NCBI GenBank assembly: GCA_002529645.1
Contig: NAEP01000042.1
Coordinates: 1-64,000, forward strand
Origin: Candidatus Lumbricidiphila eiseniae
Lineage (GTDB): Bacteria > Actinomycetota > Actinomycetes > Actinomycetales > Microbacteriaceae
Length of the DNA stretch: 64,000 nt
Direction: 5' to 3'
Below the pieces are notes generated by a model. It was given only the letters and a program-made list of their open reading frames with translations, was not told the DNA's origin and did no database searches. A program made the translations under genes and the position numbers. Below are positions 30,892-39,434 of the stretch, piece after piece. Position 1 is the stretch's first letter. Each line of letters opens with the position of its first letter.

Positions 30892-32492
30892 GTGTCCAGA
30901 CTCCAATGCGTCCCGGTGTTAGTGTCCTCGATGGTGATGCCGGCCGCCGCGAGAGTGTCGCGAATTCGATCCGCGGCAACAAAGTCCCGGCACTCCCGCG
31001 CACTCTGACGTTCGGTCAGGAGTCGCTCGACAAGAAATCCGAGTGCCGACGGGGTCTGTGCCGCAACGTTCCACTGTGGGGCCCGCGGATCCAGGCCGAG
31101 CACCCCCAGCATCTGCGTGACCTCAGTGTCGGCGTGCATCGCCGCAGCAAGGTCCGCGCTGTCGAGCGCCTGGTTTCCCCGCCGAACGGTTTCATGCAGC
31201 ACGGCGAGAGCCTCTGGCATCCCGAAATCAGAGTCAAGTGCTGCGGCGAAAGCAGCAGGCACCGGCACGGGCGACACGGGTGCCGCGGACGGCACGGCTG
31301 TTGCGCTCGATAGAGGCGGTGCGGGTTCCGCGGGCGGTGTGGTTGGTGCGGCGGCTTCGTGAGGGGAGACCGCGGCTTTCATGCCTGTCACCCCGTCTGC
31401 GACGGCCACGGGGTGCGCGGGCAAACCGAGCGCTTCGCTTCGATGAGATTGTATGTCTGTCCCGGTCACGCTGCTCGTGGAACCGGCCTGCCGGGCCACT
31501 CGATCAAGGAAGGTTGAGAGGCGTTCCACCGCCGACGTCGCCTCTACCAGCGCGGCCGGGCTGTAGTCAAGCACTGATCGATAGTGCGCGGCTGCCAGGT
31601 AGTACCGCACTGCAAGCGGTGACGCAAGCCGGAACAGGTCGGCGACAAACACCGAGTTGCCCAGCGATTTCGACATCTTCTGCCCGCCAATGGTCACCAA
31701 ACCGTTGTGCACCCAGTATCGGGCGTAGCCGTGTCCCGCGGCGTTGGACTGGGCGAGCTCGTTTTCGTGGTGCGGAAAGCGCAGGTCAAGCCCGCCGCCG
31801 TGCACATCAAACTCGGTACCAAGGTAGCGGCTCGCCATCGCCGAACACTCGAGGTGCCATCCCGGCCGTCCCGGTCCCCACGGAGAGGACCAGGTCGCAG
31901 ACTCGGGTTCGTGCGCCTTCTGCCCCTTCCAGAGCGCAAAGTCACGCGGATCGCGCTTAGCGCGCGCCTCGGTGTCGGTCGCGGCCTCCATTTTGTCACG
32001 CGACTGTCGAGTAAACGACCCGTAATCGGCCCAGCTTGCGGTGTCAAAATAGACGTCTCCGGAGGCATCCGGGGCCACATACGCGTGACCGCGATCAATC
32101 AGCGTAGCGATGAGTTCGTGCATAGTCTGGATGCTGGCAGTGGCCCGCGGCTCGTAGCTGGGCGGCAATATTCCCAGTGAGGCATATGCCGCACTGAACT
32201 CAAGCTCGACGCGGTATGCACGCGCCCACCACTCTTCCGGCACCGGTGCCGTGTCATCGGCCGACGCCTGCAGGATTTTGTCGTCAATGTCGGTGACGTT
32301 TCGCACGAAAGTGACCTCATAGCCGCGATGGGTGAACCATCGCCGCATGATGTCGTAGACCAGTGCGCTGCGCAGATGTCCAATATGCGGACTCGACTGC
32401 ACGGTTGGCCCACAGACATACATGCCCACTCGGCCCTCGTGCCGTGGTTCGAACGCGCGCATTTCCTGCGCTTTCGAATCGTAAAGGTGCAC
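30888..32492 (-). CDS. cysS: Cysteinyl-tRNA synthetase with an unusual low-complexity insertion
   Basis: 534 residues. MYVCGPTVQSSPHIGHLRSA holds the zinc Cys and the HIGH motif; GRPGWHLECSAMA the second zinc Cys; KMSKSLGNSVFVADL the KMSKS loop. The C-terminal anticodon-binding part ends DRIRDTLAAAGITIEDT. Between the DALR helices, at about residues 340-425, lies a Pro/Ala/Val-rich stretch (AAAPTTPPAEPAPPLSSATA) that makes the protein longer than the usual about 460-470. Charges Cys onto its tRNA. Not MshC: the KMSKS context and the C-terminus are of CysS type. Confidence 0.9.
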   Translation of the reverse strand: MHLYDSKAQEMRAFEPRHEGRVGMYVCGPTVQSSPHIGHLRSALVYDIMRRWFTHRGYEVTFVRNVTDIDDKILQASADDTAPVPEEWWARAYRVELEFSAAYASLGILPPSYEPRATASIQTMHELIATLIDRGHAYVAPDASGDVYFDTASWADYGSFTRQSRDKMEAATDTEARAKRDPRDFALWKGQKAHEPESATWSSPWGPGRPGWHLECSAMASRYLGTEFDVHGGGLDLRFPHHENELAQSNAAGHGYARYWVHNGLVTIGGQKMSKSLGNSVFVADLFRLASPLAVRYYLAAAHYRSVLDYSPAALVEATSAVERLSTFLDRVARQAGSTSSVTGTDIQSHRSEALGLPAHPVAVADGVTGMKAAVSPHEAAAPTTPPAEPAPPLSSATAVPSAAPVSPVPVPAAFAAALDSDFGMPEALAVLHETVRRGNQALDSADLAAAMHADTEVTQMLGVLGLDPRAPQWNVAAQTPSALGFLVERLLTERQSARECRDFVAADRIRDTLAAAGITIEDTNTGTHWSLDT

Positions 32493-32501
32493 CCGCCCAG
32501 C

Positions 32502-33749
32502 CTAGCTGGACCGACAGACAACGGCTGTTGCGATGGCCGCGATACCCTCACCCCGGCCTGTGAAACCCAGGCCGTCGGTTGTTGTTGCCGAGATGTTCAC
32601 GGGAGCACCAAGAATCGATGCGAGCAGTTCCTGGGCTTCCACCCGACGCGAGGCGACCTTCGGAAGATTACCGACCACCTGCACTGATACGTTCCCAATC
32701 CGATACCCGGCAGCACGCGTCCGTGCCACGGTCTCACGCAGGAAGTATTCTCCGGCTGCTCCGCGCAGCTGCGGCTCTGCTGTTCCAAAATTGCTGCCCA
32801 GATCCCCCAACCCGGATGCGGCCAATAGCGCGTCGCAGATCGCGTGCACCGCGACATCCCCGTCCGAATGGCCCGACAGTCCACGATGGCCTGGCCAGTG
32901 CAGCCCAGCGACCCACAGCGGAACATCTTCGGCCTCACCAGCAAACGCGTGACTGTCGACACCGGTACCAACCCGCGGCACAGACACACTTGAATCAGCA
33001 CTCACAGTATTCAAAATACGACTGAAAGTGTCTGAATCAACATTCATAATATCTGAACCATCGCCCGCGGCATCCCACGTCATCGCTCGTCGGAGATCCG
33101 CCGGGGTCGTGATCTTGAACGCTGCCGGATCACCCGCAATGACATCAACCGGATGCCCCGCCGCAGCCATCACGGCCGCATCGTCGGTGTAGTCTTCGTG
33201 CGCCACCGCATACGCGGCAATAAGGTGATCGCGCGGGAAACCCTGCGGGGTTTGCACGGCAACGAGCTCCGATCGATCAACCGTTGCCACCACCGCGCGG
33301 TGGCCGTTGACGCGCTTGATGGTGTCCGCAACATCCAACGCGGGCACGATGCCGCGGCCACGCGCCCGCACTGCCGCAACAACCTCGTCAAACAGGTGTG
33401 TCGGAGCGAGTGGGCGGGCGGCATCGTGTACAAGCACCGTGCGCACCCCTGCTGACACCCGGTCAAGACCGCGAGCAACCGATCCCTGCCGAGTCGACGC
33501 ACCAGCAGTCACCACGATCGAGGGTGTGGATGCCCCGGCCAGCACCTGTCGCGTGGCATCAATGTGTTCTGGCGCCACCACGACGATCACCTGCGGCTTG
33601 TGCCGCATCCCGAGCGCTGCGAGCACCGCGTGCTCGAGGAGGGTGCGCCCACTAAGCAACACAAAGGCTTTCGGTGTGGGGTGCCCCAGCCGCGTGCCAC
33701 TCCCTGCCGCAACGATAACGACCGCGACATCCGGACTGCTCTCCATCAT
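32502..33749 (-). CDS. ispDF: Bifunctional IspD-IspF enzyme of the MEP pathway
   Basis: About 415 residues. IspD domain (residues about 5-225): [15 protein letters not shown] nucleotide loop, [33 protein letters not shown]. After a short linker the IspF domain (about 262-415): [29 protein letters not shown] with the zinc Dx[28 protein letters not shown]. Forms CDP-methylerythritol and later the cyclodiphosphate. I take ATG 33749; the track's 33800 start adds a Cys-rich segment unlike IspD. Confidence 0.92.
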   Translation of the reverse strand: MMESSPDVAVVIVAAGSGTRLGHPTPKAFVLLSGRTLLEHAVLAALGMRHKPQVIVVVAPEHIDATRQVLAGASTPSIVVTAGASTRQGSVARGLDRVSAGVRTVLVHDAARPLAPTHLFDEVVAAVRARGRGIVPALDVADTIKRVNGHRAVVATVDRSELVAVQTPQGFPRDHLIAAYAVAHEDYTDDAAVMAAAGHPVDVIAGDPAAFKITTPADLRRAMTWDAAGDGSDIMNVDSDTFSRILNTVSADSSVSVPRVGTGVDSHAFAGEAEDVPLWVAGLHWPGHRGLSGHSDGDVAVHAICDALLAASGLGDLGSNFGTAEPQLRGAAGEYFLRETVARTRAAGYRIGNVSVQVVGNLPKVASRRVEAQELLASILGAPVNISATTTDGLGFTGRGEGIAAIATAVVCRSS

Positions 33750-33827
33750 TCGAGCGTAGCGCCCGAGAACGCAACAACAACCGACACACTGACCGCACAA
33801 ACTAGCGGCGACACCGCACCGCCCAAG

Positions 33828-34310
33828 CTACGACGCGAGAACCTCGTCGAGAACGTGAGAGGCTTTCTCCTCGTCGGTCTTCTCGGCGAGCGCGAGCTCA
33901 GAGATGAGGATCTGCCGTGCCTTGGCCAGCATGCGCTTTTCGCCCGCGGAGAGGCCGCGGTCTTGATCACGGCGCCAGAGGTCGCGCACGACCTCGGACA
34001 CCTTGATGACATCACCCGATGCAAGCTTCTCAAGGTTCGCTTTGTAGCGCCGCGACCAGTTGGTCGGCTCCTCTGTGAACGGGGCACGAAGCACCTCAAA
34101 CACACGGTCAAGGCCCTCACGACCAATGACATCGCGGACACCGACGAGGTCAATATTGTCGGCCGGAACCTCGATCACCAGATCGCCCTGCGTGACATTT
34201 AGTTTAAGGTAGAGCTTTTCTTCCCCCCTAATGGTTCTCTTCTTCACCTCAGTTATTGTTGCGGCTCCGTGGTGCGGGTACACAACCGTCTCGCCAACCT
34301 CAAACAGCAT
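33828..34310 (-). CDS. carD: CarD family RNA polymerase-binding transcription factor
   Basis: 160 residues. N-terminal Tudor-like RNAP-interaction domain ([20 protein letters not shown] to [14 protein letters not shown]) and C-terminal helical DNA-binding domain with the invariant [17 protein letters not shown], where Trp contacts the upstream edge of the transcription bubble. Stabilises open complexes at housekeeping promoters. First gene of carD-ispDF-cysS-rlmB, an order shared with Mycobacterium (carD-ispD-ispF-cysS). Confidence 0.95.
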   Translation of the reverse strand: MLFEVGETVVYPHHGAATITEVKKRTIRGEEKLYLKLNVTQGDLVIEVPADNIDLVGVRDVIGREGLDRVFEVLRAPFTEEPTNWSRRYKANLEKLASGDVIKVSEVVRDLWRRDQDRGLSAGEKRMLAKARQILISELALAEKTDEEKASHVLDEVLAS

Positions 34311-34468
34311 GAATTGTCATCCTTTCGGCATGTCCTATACTAGCACATCGGCGCCCCGTGCTATGCACACCCGTGTTCAAACCTGAGGTACACCGCTGTG
34401 ATGTTGTGACACGTGTTCGAGGGAGAAACGCAACGCGTGGCGGTATCACATTCGCTGAGTCGAAGGTT

Positions 34469-34557
34469 GCGCTTCCACCTCGAGCACGGAACGCCGCCGA
34501 ACCGCGCTGGCAAGACTTCGATGTCGACAGCGTTTCCACCTCGAGCACGGAACGCCG
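34469..34557. repeat. 28-bp direct repeat pair with 33-bp spacer (locus I)
   Basis: Copies 34469-34496 and 34530-34557 differ at one base; 33-base spacer, period 61. Contains TTCC / GGAA symmetry around ACCTCGAGCAC. In the promoter region between carD and the lpqE-like gene. Confidence 0.9.
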
Positions 34558-34568
34558 TCAGGCCAGAA

Positions 34569-34656
34569 ACCGGCGTCCGAGACAGCGGGACGGAGTATCC
34601 GACCCGCTCGGCATACGGCCTCGCTGCAGCCGGCGTCCAAGACAGCGGGACGGAGT
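34569..34656. repeat. 27-28-bp direct repeat pair, 32-33-bp spacer (locus J)
   Basis: Copies 34570-34596 and 34630-34656 differ at one base (period 60). Contains GTCC / GGGAC symmetry around GAGACAGC. Starts 12 bases after locus I, but the two repeat sequences are unrelated, so these are two independent events. Confidence 0.9.
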
Positions 34657-34765
34657 CGACGACGATGCTGCGACAGCGGGCCAACGCTCCTGGCCTACGC
34701 TAAGATCGAGGTCGATTCCACCGCGCGTTCTTTTCACCGGACCGCGCCGAACTACGGGAGTAAAC

Positions 34766-35437
34766 GTGAAGGTTCGTGTCGCGGCATCCGCAGTCTTGGC
34801 TGCGGCGGTCACCCTGGCGGCCAGCGGCTGCACGCTGACGGCGTACCAGGCAACGCTGGCACACTACGAACCGAGCGACGGCGTCTCCGCCAGTGTGGGC
34901 TCACTCGACATTCGCAACATCCTCGTTGTGAGCGCTGATGGGAGCGTTGGAAACCTCATCATGACGGTCATCAACACCGGAACAGAGGATGTCGCACTCG
35001 GCGTGCAACCCGGCGCGGGCGGGGTGACTCAAACCGTCCGGGTCCCAGCCGGCAGCACGGTGTCACTCGGAACCGGAACCGCCGACGCCGCAACCGGCAG
35101 CACGGTGTCGCCCACCTCGACGACCCGCCCGATAACCACCCAGGGGAGCGCGTCCACCACCCCAAGCACCACGGTCGCAACGGCGACGGGCACACCCGCT
35201 GCTACCGCACCGGCAACAACCGGTCCTTCACCATCATCAACCTCAGCGGGAGATTCCACCCCGCCCGCGGTGCCATCTCCCGCCGGTGCCCGTAAGGCAC
35301 TGCCCCTGAGTGGATTCCACACCCAGCCGGGTGACCTGGTCTCGCTCTACTTCCAGTACGGCACCGCCGAGGGGGTCGTCACATCGGTCCCGGTGCTTGA
35401 CGGTCGGACCGGCCACTACCGCGCTTTCGTCTCCTAG
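34766..35437 (+). CDS. LpqE-like conserved lipoprotein
   Basis: 223 residues from GTG 34766 with GGAG seven bases upstream. Lipobox LAASGC near residue 21, then a beta domain (SVGSLDIRNILVVSADGSVG, LIMTVINTGTEDVALGVQP), a long Thr/Ser/Pro-rich insertion (about 95-170) containing a 45-bp in-frame duplication (two AGSTV/TGSTV units), and the C-terminal strand pair (GDLVSLYFQYGTAEGVVTSV). Position divergent from carD matches lpqE in Mycobacterium. Surface-exposed, function unknown. Confidence 0.7.
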   Translation: MKVRVAASAVLAAAVTLAASGCTLTAYQATLAHYEPSDGVSASVGSLDIRNILVVSADGSVGNLIMTVINTGTEDVALGVQPGAGGVTQTVRVPAGSTVSLGTGTADAATGSTVSPTSTTRPITTQGSASTTPSTTVATATGTPAATAPATTGPSPSSTSAGDSTPPAVPSPAGARKALPLSGFHTQPGDLVSLYFQYGTAEGVVTSVPVLDGRTGHYRAFVS

Positions 35438-35521
35438 CCGACACTCCCGCGACACATCGTGGCCTCTCGACGAAGTGGCCTGAGCTGTTGTGCCCCTGCT
35501 CCCCCACCTCCCGCAGTGACG

Positions 35522-36202
35522 CTAGTATTCGAATCGATACCCGAGACCACGCACGGTCACAAGGTGAACCGGCTCAGACGGGTTCTTCTCAATCTTTGAG
35601 CGGATGCGTTTGATGTGCACGTCAAGCGTCTTGGTGTCACCGAAGTAGTCTGATCCCCACACCCGGTCGATGAGCTGCCCGCGGGTCAGCACTCGGCCCG
35701 CGTTTCGCATGAGCAGTTCCAATAGCTCAAACTCCTTCAAGGGCATCGGGATGCCTCGGCCGCTGACCTCAACGGTGTGGCGGTCGACATCCATCCGCAC
35801 CTCACCACCCTCCAAAATCGACGCGTCGTAGTTCTCGACCTCCACTTGTCGGCGTAACACGGCACGAATACGCGCCAACAGCTCGCGAGTGGAGTACGGC
35901 TTGGTGACATAATCATCCGCACCGAGTTCTAGCCCCACAACAGTGTCGATCTCAGAGTCTTTCGCCGTGAGCATAATGATGGGCACCTGCGAGCGAGCAC
36001 GCAGTTCCCGACACACCTCAGTGCCCGACAACCCGGGCAACATCACATCGAGTAACACGAGGCCGGGAGTTGATTTGTCAAAGACGCTGAGCGCCTCCAG
36101 CCCGTCACCAGCAACGGTCACCTCGTACCCTTCGCGTTCGAGCAAGAAACTCAGCGGTTCGCTCAGTGCAGGTTCATCCTCGACAAGCAGAATGCGGGTC
36201 AC
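35522..36202 (-). CDS. regX3: Phosphate-type response regulator (RegX3/PhoB family)
   Basis: 226 residues from GTG 36202 (GAGGAG eight bases upstream, 11 bases after the kinase stop). Receiver domain with TRILLVEDEPAL, phospho-acceptor Asp in LVLLDVMLPGLSG and MLTAKDS; OmpR-type winged helix at the C-terminus (ELLELLMRNAGRVLTRGQLI, DVHIKRIRSKI, VRGLGYRF). Probably controls phosphate-starvation genes with its kinase. The track's longer start is in the linker of the senX3 stop. Confidence 0.88.
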   Translation of the reverse strand: MTRILLVEDEPALSEPLSFLLEREGYEVTVAGDGLEALSVFDKSTPGLVLLDVMLPGLSGTEVCRELRARSQVPIIMLTAKDSEIDTVVGLELGADDYVTKPYSTRELLARIRAVLRRQVEVENYDASILEGGEVRMDVDRHTVEVSGRGIPMPLKEFELLELLMRNAGRVLTRGQLIDRVWGSDYFGDTKTLDVHIKRIRSKIEKNPSEPVHLVTVRGLGYRFEY

Positions 36203-36213
36203 TCCGTTGCTCC

Positions 36214-37584
36214 TCAGCTTGATGCGGCACACGCCGCGGGTTTGATGGTGGAATCAGCGAAGCTGCCCGTGGCTGGGCGAGCAGTTTGGGTGGGCGGGGT
36301 GAACTCAGCAGGTCCCGCAGGCGAGAAGAACTCGGCGGATCCCGCAGGCGGAGCGGATCCTGTAGGCGGAGCGGATCCCGCAGGCGAGGCGGGCTCCGTG
36401 GACGAGGCGGGCTCCGCAGGCTCACGCGCCTCTCTCACCGCCAGGTCAGGCTGAGTCGGGCCGGGTTCCGCGAGCGGTAGCCGAATTGTGAACGTAGAAC
36501 CGCGCCCCGGCTGCGACCACACTCGCACATCACCACCGTGATTCTGCACAGTGTGCTTGACAATGCTCAACCCTAATCCTGATCCACCCGTGTGCCGCGA
36601 GCGGGCCTGATCAACGCGGTAAAACCGTTCGAACACTCGGTCAAGATCCTCCGGCTCAATGCCGATGCCCTGGTCCGTGACCGCAATCTCCACCACCGGG
36701 CCATCCACCCGAACCCCAACCCCGACACGCCCGCCCTCGCTGGAGTATGCAACGGCATTGGAGATGAGATTGTCTACGGCGACGACCATCAGCGCACGAT
36801 CACCGTAGATGCACGCCCCAGAGGAGGCACGGACCGCGATATCCACTCGCCTGTCAGCGGCAATGATCCGATTCTGATCGGCCGCAGCCCGAACAATCTG
36901 GTCAACACTGACGAGCGTATCGGGGCGCAGCGCGTCATGAGCCTGCAGTCGGGAGAGCTCGATGACATCCTTCGTGATCAACGCGAGCCGTTCCGCCTCG
37001 ACGCCGAGCCGGGTCGCGAACCGTTTAACCTGCTCCGGCTCGTTTGCGGCAGAATCGATTGCCTCGGCCAAAAGGCTAACCGAGGCAATCGGGGTCTTGA
37101 GCTCATGACTAATGTTCGCGATGAAGTCGCGACGCACCTCGTCGAGCCGGTTGGCCTCTGTCCGATCCTCCGCAAGCAGGAGCACGAACCTCGTACCGAG
37201 GCGTGCACCCCGCACCCACACGCGGATTGTCGCGTCACTGAATGGTCCGCGAGCAAGCGAAATCTCCGTCGCGATCGGTGCCTCCGACCGGCGCACCGCG
37301 GCTGCCAGCTCAACAAGTTCCGGGTGCGCGACCACCTGCTGCCGAACCAGACCCATCGCCAACGCGCCCGGCGAGGCCCGCAGCACATTGTTCGAGGGGT
37401 CGAGAACAATCCCCGCGGACTCCAGCACATCCAGCACCTGATTGACTCCATCGGGCAGTTGCGGCATAACGACGTTCGCCGCGTGACGGCCCCGACGCTC
37501 GGCCAGACGAAGCACCACCACGACAATAACTCCAACGGCAGCACCAAATACCAGCGCAACGAGCACCAGCCAGCGTGAGTCCAT
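36214..37584 (-). CDS. senX3: Phosphate-type sensor histidine kinase (SenX3/PhoR family)
   Basis: 456 residues from ATG 37584. One N-terminal TM (LVLVALVFGAAVGVIVVVVL), PAS-like region, HisKA with FIANISHELKTPIASV, and HATPase with NLISNAVAYS, DQGIGIEPEDLDRVFERFY and GGSGLGLSIVKHTV. The last 85 residues are an extra Pro/Ala/Glu-rich tail with repeats (PAGSAPPTGSAPPAGSAEF), unusual for the family. Divergent from phoU, which fits joint control of phosphate uptake. Confidence 0.88.
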   Translation of the reverse strand: MDSRWLVLVALVFGAAVGVIVVVVLRLAERRGRHAANVVMPQLPDGVNQVLDVLESAGIVLDPSNNVLRASPGALAMGLVRQQVVAHPELVELAAAVRRSEAPIATEISLARGPFSDATIRVWVRGARLGTRFVLLLAEDRTEANRLDEVRRDFIANISHELKTPIASVSLLAEAIDSAANEPEQVKRFATRLGVEAERLALITKDVIELSRLQAHDALRPDTLVSVDQIVRAAADQNRIIAADRRVDIAVRASSGACIYGDRALMVVAVDNLISNAVAYSSEGGRVGVGVRVDGPVVEIAVTDQGIGIEPEDLDRVFERFYRVDQARSRHTGGSGLGLSIVKHTVQNHGGDVRVWSQPGRGSTFTIRLPLAEPGPTQPDLAVREAREPAEPASSTEPASPAGSAPPTGSAPPAGSAEFFSPAGPAEFTPPTQTARPATGSFADSTIKPAACAASS

Positions 37585-37768
37585 GGCTCTTACCCTAACC
37601 AGGCTCAGGCGAGTGTTTACCATGCGGCCACCTAAAGAGGGCTACGTTAGTCACTGTTCAGGTTCCCGGCACCTGCCGTTTACCTTGTCCCGCGAGGATG
37701 GGACACGGGCGCACAGGTGTGTCCTGGCGACAAGCGACGACATCACCCGTCGACGCGGAGAGGATGAC

Positions 37769-38422
37769 ATGCGGGAAGTTTTCCAACAGGAACTCCAGGA
37801 GGTGCAGGAGCGTCTCGTGGAAATCGCTAGCCTCGTTGCGCGTTCCATCGAGAAGGCCGTGCAGGCGTTTAATGGCTCGGACGTTGCCCTCGCCGAGGAG
37901 GTTATTAGCGACGACAACGAGATCGACCGAGCCGCCGTCGAGTTGGACGAGCTGGCCATCACGATCCTGGCTCGGCAGCAGCCCGTTGCTCGCGACCTGC
38001 GAATCGTCGTGAGCACCCTTCGGATCAGCGCATCACTCGAACGGATGGGGGACATGTCGACACACATCGCACAGCTTGCTCGCTACCGCTTCCCCGATAA
38101 GGTCATCCCGAAATCAGTTCGACCTACGTTTGCCGACATGGGTCGACTGGATGTGGCCATCGCCAACAAACTCGTCGAATTGCTCCGCACCGAGAACCTC
38201 GCGCTTGCCGAGGACATCCGCAACGAGGATGACGCGATTGACGCGCTCCACCTCACCGTTTTTGAAAAGGTACTCGGCGAGAAGTGGAAGGGAGAAACGG
38301 TCGACACGGTCGATGCGACACTCGCGAGCCGCTACCACGAGCGGTTCGCCGATCACGCGGTGTCCATCGCGAAAAAGGTGCAGTACCTTGCAACCGGCGA
38401 TTGGGTGCCAGAAAGCGCGTGA
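37769..38422 (+). CDS. phoU: PhoU phosphate-signalling regulator
   Basis: 217 residues from ATG 37769 (the track start adds a non-family extension). Two similar three-helix bundles with metal-binding E/DxxxD motifs: AEEVISDDNEIDRAAVELDE and AEDIRNEDDAIDALHLTVFE; HERFADHAVSIAKKVQYLATG closes the family. Links the Pst transporter state to SenX3. Divergent from senX3, as in mycobacteria. Confidence 0.92.
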   Translation: MREVFQQELQEVQERLVEIASLVARSIEKAVQAFNGSDVALAEEVISDDNEIDRAAVELDELAITILARQQPVARDLRIVVSTLRISASLERMGDMSTHIAQLARYRFPDKVIPKSVRPTFADMGRLDVAIANKLVELLRTENLALAEDIRNEDDAIDALHLTVFEKVLGEKWKGETVDTVDATLASRYHERFADHAVSIAKKVQYLATGDWVPESA

Positions 38423-38446
38423 TGCCTTTACCCTTACCGTGTATCC

Positions 38447-39196
38447 CTACCCTGCGCGGCCCTGCGCGGCAACCGCCGCAGCGCCGAGGCGGGCGGCATC
38501 CGGATCGAGGTACTCGCCCGCCGACAGCGGCAGGAAGTCCTCCCCGAGCTGATACACGAGCGGGATGCCGGTCGGAATGTTAAGCTCGGCGATGTCCGCG
38601 TCGCTCACCCCATCAAGGTGTTTCACCAGGGCGCGGAGCGAGTTGCCGTGCGCGACCACGAGCACAACTTTTCCCGCCGCAAGATCGGGGAAGATGTCGT
38701 GTTGCCAGTAGGGGAGCATCCGCGCAATGACGTCCTTCAAACACTCCGTGCGCGGTAGCTCACCGTCGGCGACACGGGCATACCGAGGGTCGTTGATCTG
38801 TGACCACTTCGCGTCATCAGCCAGTGCCGGTGGAGGCACATCGAACGAACGCCGCCAGAGCTGAAACTGCTCTGGCCCGTACTTCTCGAGCGTCGCGGCC
38901 TTGTCGAGCCCCTGCAGCGCCCCGTAGTGCCGTTCGTTGAGCCGCCAAGAACGACGCACGTCAATCCACGCCCGGGCGGCTCTGTCAAGCGCAATATTGG
39001 CAGTCTGGATGGCCCGCGTGAGCACCGAGGTGTGCACGACATCGGGCAGGATGCCCCGCTCGGCGAGCAGCACTCCGGCGTGCGCAGCCTCCGCCTCCCC
39101 CACCTCGCTCAATCGGACATCCACCCAGCCGGTGAAGAGGTTCTGCTGGTTCCAGACGCTGTTGCCATGGCGAAGAAGGACAAGGGTGTGTGGCAT
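38447..39196 (-). CDS. gpmA: 2,3-bisphosphoglycerate-dependent phosphoglycerate mutase
   Basis: 249 residues. [20 protein letters not shown] with the catalytic His, [20 protein letters not shown], and [17 protein letters not shown] with the second His. Interconverts 3- and 2-phosphoglycerate in glycolysis. The ATG (39194-39196) and the RBS-like GAGGGA lie in or at the edge of copy 1 of repeat locus K, so an added unit separates the leader from the original upstream DNA. Confidence 0.93.
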   Translation of the reverse strand: MPHTLVLLRHGNSVWNQQNLFTGWVDVRLSEVGEAEAAHAGVLLAERGILPDVVHTSVLTRAIQTANIALDRAARAWIDVRRSWRLNERHYGALQGLDKAATLEKYGPEQFQLWRRSFDVPPPALADDAKWSQINDPRYARVADGELPRTECLKDVIARMLPYWQHDIFPDLAAGKVVLVVAHGNSLRALVKHLDGVSDADIAELNIPTGIPLVYQLGEDFLPLSAGEYLDPDAARLGAAAVAAQGRAG

Positions 39197-39280
39197 TCCC
39201 TCAGCCTATCGGGGGGATCCGATCGGATGCTTGATGGCTGGTCTCCCAACATGAATTCCCTCAGCCTATCGGGGGATCCG
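39195..39280. repeat. Direct repeat pair, 27/26 bp, 33-bp spacer (locus K)
   Basis: Copies 39195-39221 and 39255-39280, ATTCCCTCAGCCTATCGGGG plus GGATCCG, differ only by one G in a G-run; 33-base spacer, period 60. Copy 1 holds the gpmA ribosome-binding region. ATCCC / GGGAAT symmetry. Confidence 0.88.
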
Positions 39281-39434
39281 GGTCTCCCACCGTTTTGGCA
39301 CGGCAATGGATATGGCGCATGTGATGAACCCTGTTGGGGTCTGTTCCCGTCACGCGCCGCACGGCTACTACTAAAGTCACAGGGGCGATGAGAACATTCA
39401 CTCGACCATTTGGCCCGCGAAGGAGCGCACGAGC

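Larger units (their letters stand above)
34311..34765. other. Divergent intergenic region between carD and lpqE-like gene
   Basis: 455 bases without a gene, taken up mostly by repeat loci I and J, 12 bases apart. Two added 60/61-bp units explain a large part of its length. The lpqE-like RBS GGAG lies at its right end. I see no confident promoter hexamers. Confidence 0.5.

Noticed and set aside
30888-32492. MshC (mycothiol ligase) instead of CysS
   Set aside because: The zinc and KMSKS contexts, the anticodon-binding C-terminus and the carD-ispDF linkage fit CysS.
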